This document shows positions 63,306-64,000 of a DNA stretch of 64,000 nucleotides, piece after piece (the first letter of the stretch is position 1; each line of letters starts with the position of its first letter). The stretch lies in the NCBI GenBank assembly GCA_040437565.1, contig JBDOQK010000006.1, forward strand, positions 682,001 to 746,000. Reading direction: 5' to 3'. Source of the stretch: Albugo candida. Taxonomy: Eukaryota; Oomycota; Peronosporomycetes; Albuginales. The notes under the pieces were generated by a model that saw only the letters and a list, made by a program, of their open reading frames with translations, made no database searches and had not been told where the DNA came from. A program made the translations under genes and the position numbers.

Positions 63306-64000
63306 CGGGAGAAGATGCATATATCGTCCAGATACACGACAACGAAGGTGCCTAGCTTGTCGAACAACGTTCGCATAAGACGTGACCAAACCCCAGGCAT
63401 TCCTGATAACCCCATTGGTGCTACGCACCATTGATACGTTTTCTTGTGGGTTCTTAAAGCCGTATAGGTTCGACTTGATGGCAAAACTACCATTTGATGG
63501 TACCCTATAGCAAGATCGAGAAGCTTAAAATACTTGCATCCAACCATGCGGTCGAATAGTTCTTGGATTAACGGCAAAGGAATTTTTGCCACGACGGACA
63601 TGCTATTCACATAACGGTAGTCAATTACCCAGCGAATGGGAATCTTCGAATTTCTGCTCCGAGCCATTCGGCGCGTTTTGGGAACTTTCCGGTTGTGGGA
63701 TCTTTCTATGGGATTCCAAAAATATTCGAGACCCATGGCGAGTTCGATACTTCTATCCATCCTTTGCGTATATTCTCTTCAACGAATTGCTGCAGTGCGT
63801 CTTGCTCAACCTTCGAAAGACGGAAGGGAGCACGGGCGCGCGGCACCGCATCAGGCTTTATTTGCAGTTCGAAGTTCACTGATCTCTTTGGAGGCATTTC
63901 ATTGGGAAGTTGTTCTGGAAATACGTCCTTGTACTCGTCCAGAACTGTTTTCAACTCCTGCAATATTTCTGATGGCTCTACGTTGGTAACCTTCAGTTGA
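63306..64000 (-). mobile_element. Ty3/Gypsy (Metaviridae) LTR retrotransposon pol fossil
   Basis: The minus strand carries the reverse-transcriptase region of a Ty3/Gypsy element: the segment before RT (EYKDVFPEQLP, a typical Gypsy start), the fingers/palm region, and the YLDD catalytic box. The element runs off the right edge of the window and into the 100-N gap 63206-63305 on the left, so only part of pol is seen. It looks broken, with a few breaks in the visible part. No LTR, gag or integrase could be assigned within the window. Age cannot be estimated without the two LTRs, though the motifs are still easy to read, so it is not very old. Confidence 0.9.

Noticed and set aside
1-64000. CRISPR arrays, bacterial operons, ribosome binding sites
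   Set aside because: The window is nuclear eukaryotic DNA with spliceosomal introns; no spaced direct repeats of CRISPR type are present.

Overview
This is nuclear DNA from a eukaryote. The protein-coding genes carry very short introns (about 50-67 bp, GT...AG, often with a visible branch-like ACTAAT/CTGAC) and sit closely packed in places. Flagellar, stramenopile-style and parasite-style genes occur together. I infer an oomycete with motile zoospores, and a white rust (Albugo-like) genome would fit. The species call is inference only. Fifteen runs of exactly 100 N mark scaffold joins. At least seven are flanked by the same sequence on both sides, so several apparent duplications are unmerged contig overlaps.

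Layout. 1-4.9 kb: a broken copy of a coiled-coil gene family, then gene-poor DNA. 4.97-9 kb: an LRRC40-like leucine-rich repeat protein and a type I membrane protein. 9-11.2 kb: short open relics only. 11.2-21.6 kb: a dense, all-minus-strand block holding NAF1 (snoRNP assembly), Mn/Fe superoxide dismutase, BRX1 (60S assembly), a dual-specificity phosphatase fused to a gelsolin-like domain, a PH-PH-VPS9-PDZ Rab5-type exchange factor, a membrane-anchored acidic protein and a divergent cyclophilin. A tRNA-Gly(GCC) follows. 22-41 kb: a gene-poor stretch with short secreted-protein candidates, two related secreted copper-only SOD-like proteins, an elongin-B-like protein, an intact PP6-type phosphatase, and decayed copies of a papain-family protease and a mitochondrial calcium uniporter.

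41-59 kb is dense again. It holds a DPY30+GAF radial-spoke-like protein, a possible Dam1-like/winged-helix protein, a very long TRF4-like nucleotidyltransferase (about 1,680 aa when the duplicated overlap is removed), a PPPDE-PUL protein, a PPR-SMR protein, a multi-pass membrane TKL kinase, and a PH-PX protein ending in a WH2-central-acidic tail. 59-64 kb: a hairpin, a second and longer member of the coiled-coil family with a 33-bp tandem repeat, a three-unit TGACGTCA array and a Ty3/Gypsy pol fossil running off the edge.

The most interesting item is the PH-PX-WH2-central-acidic protein (56.2-59.1 kb), which looks like an undescribed architecture for an Arp2/3-activating factor targeted to phosphoinositide membranes. 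The paired copper-only SOD-like secreted proteins and the giant TRF4-like fusion come next.
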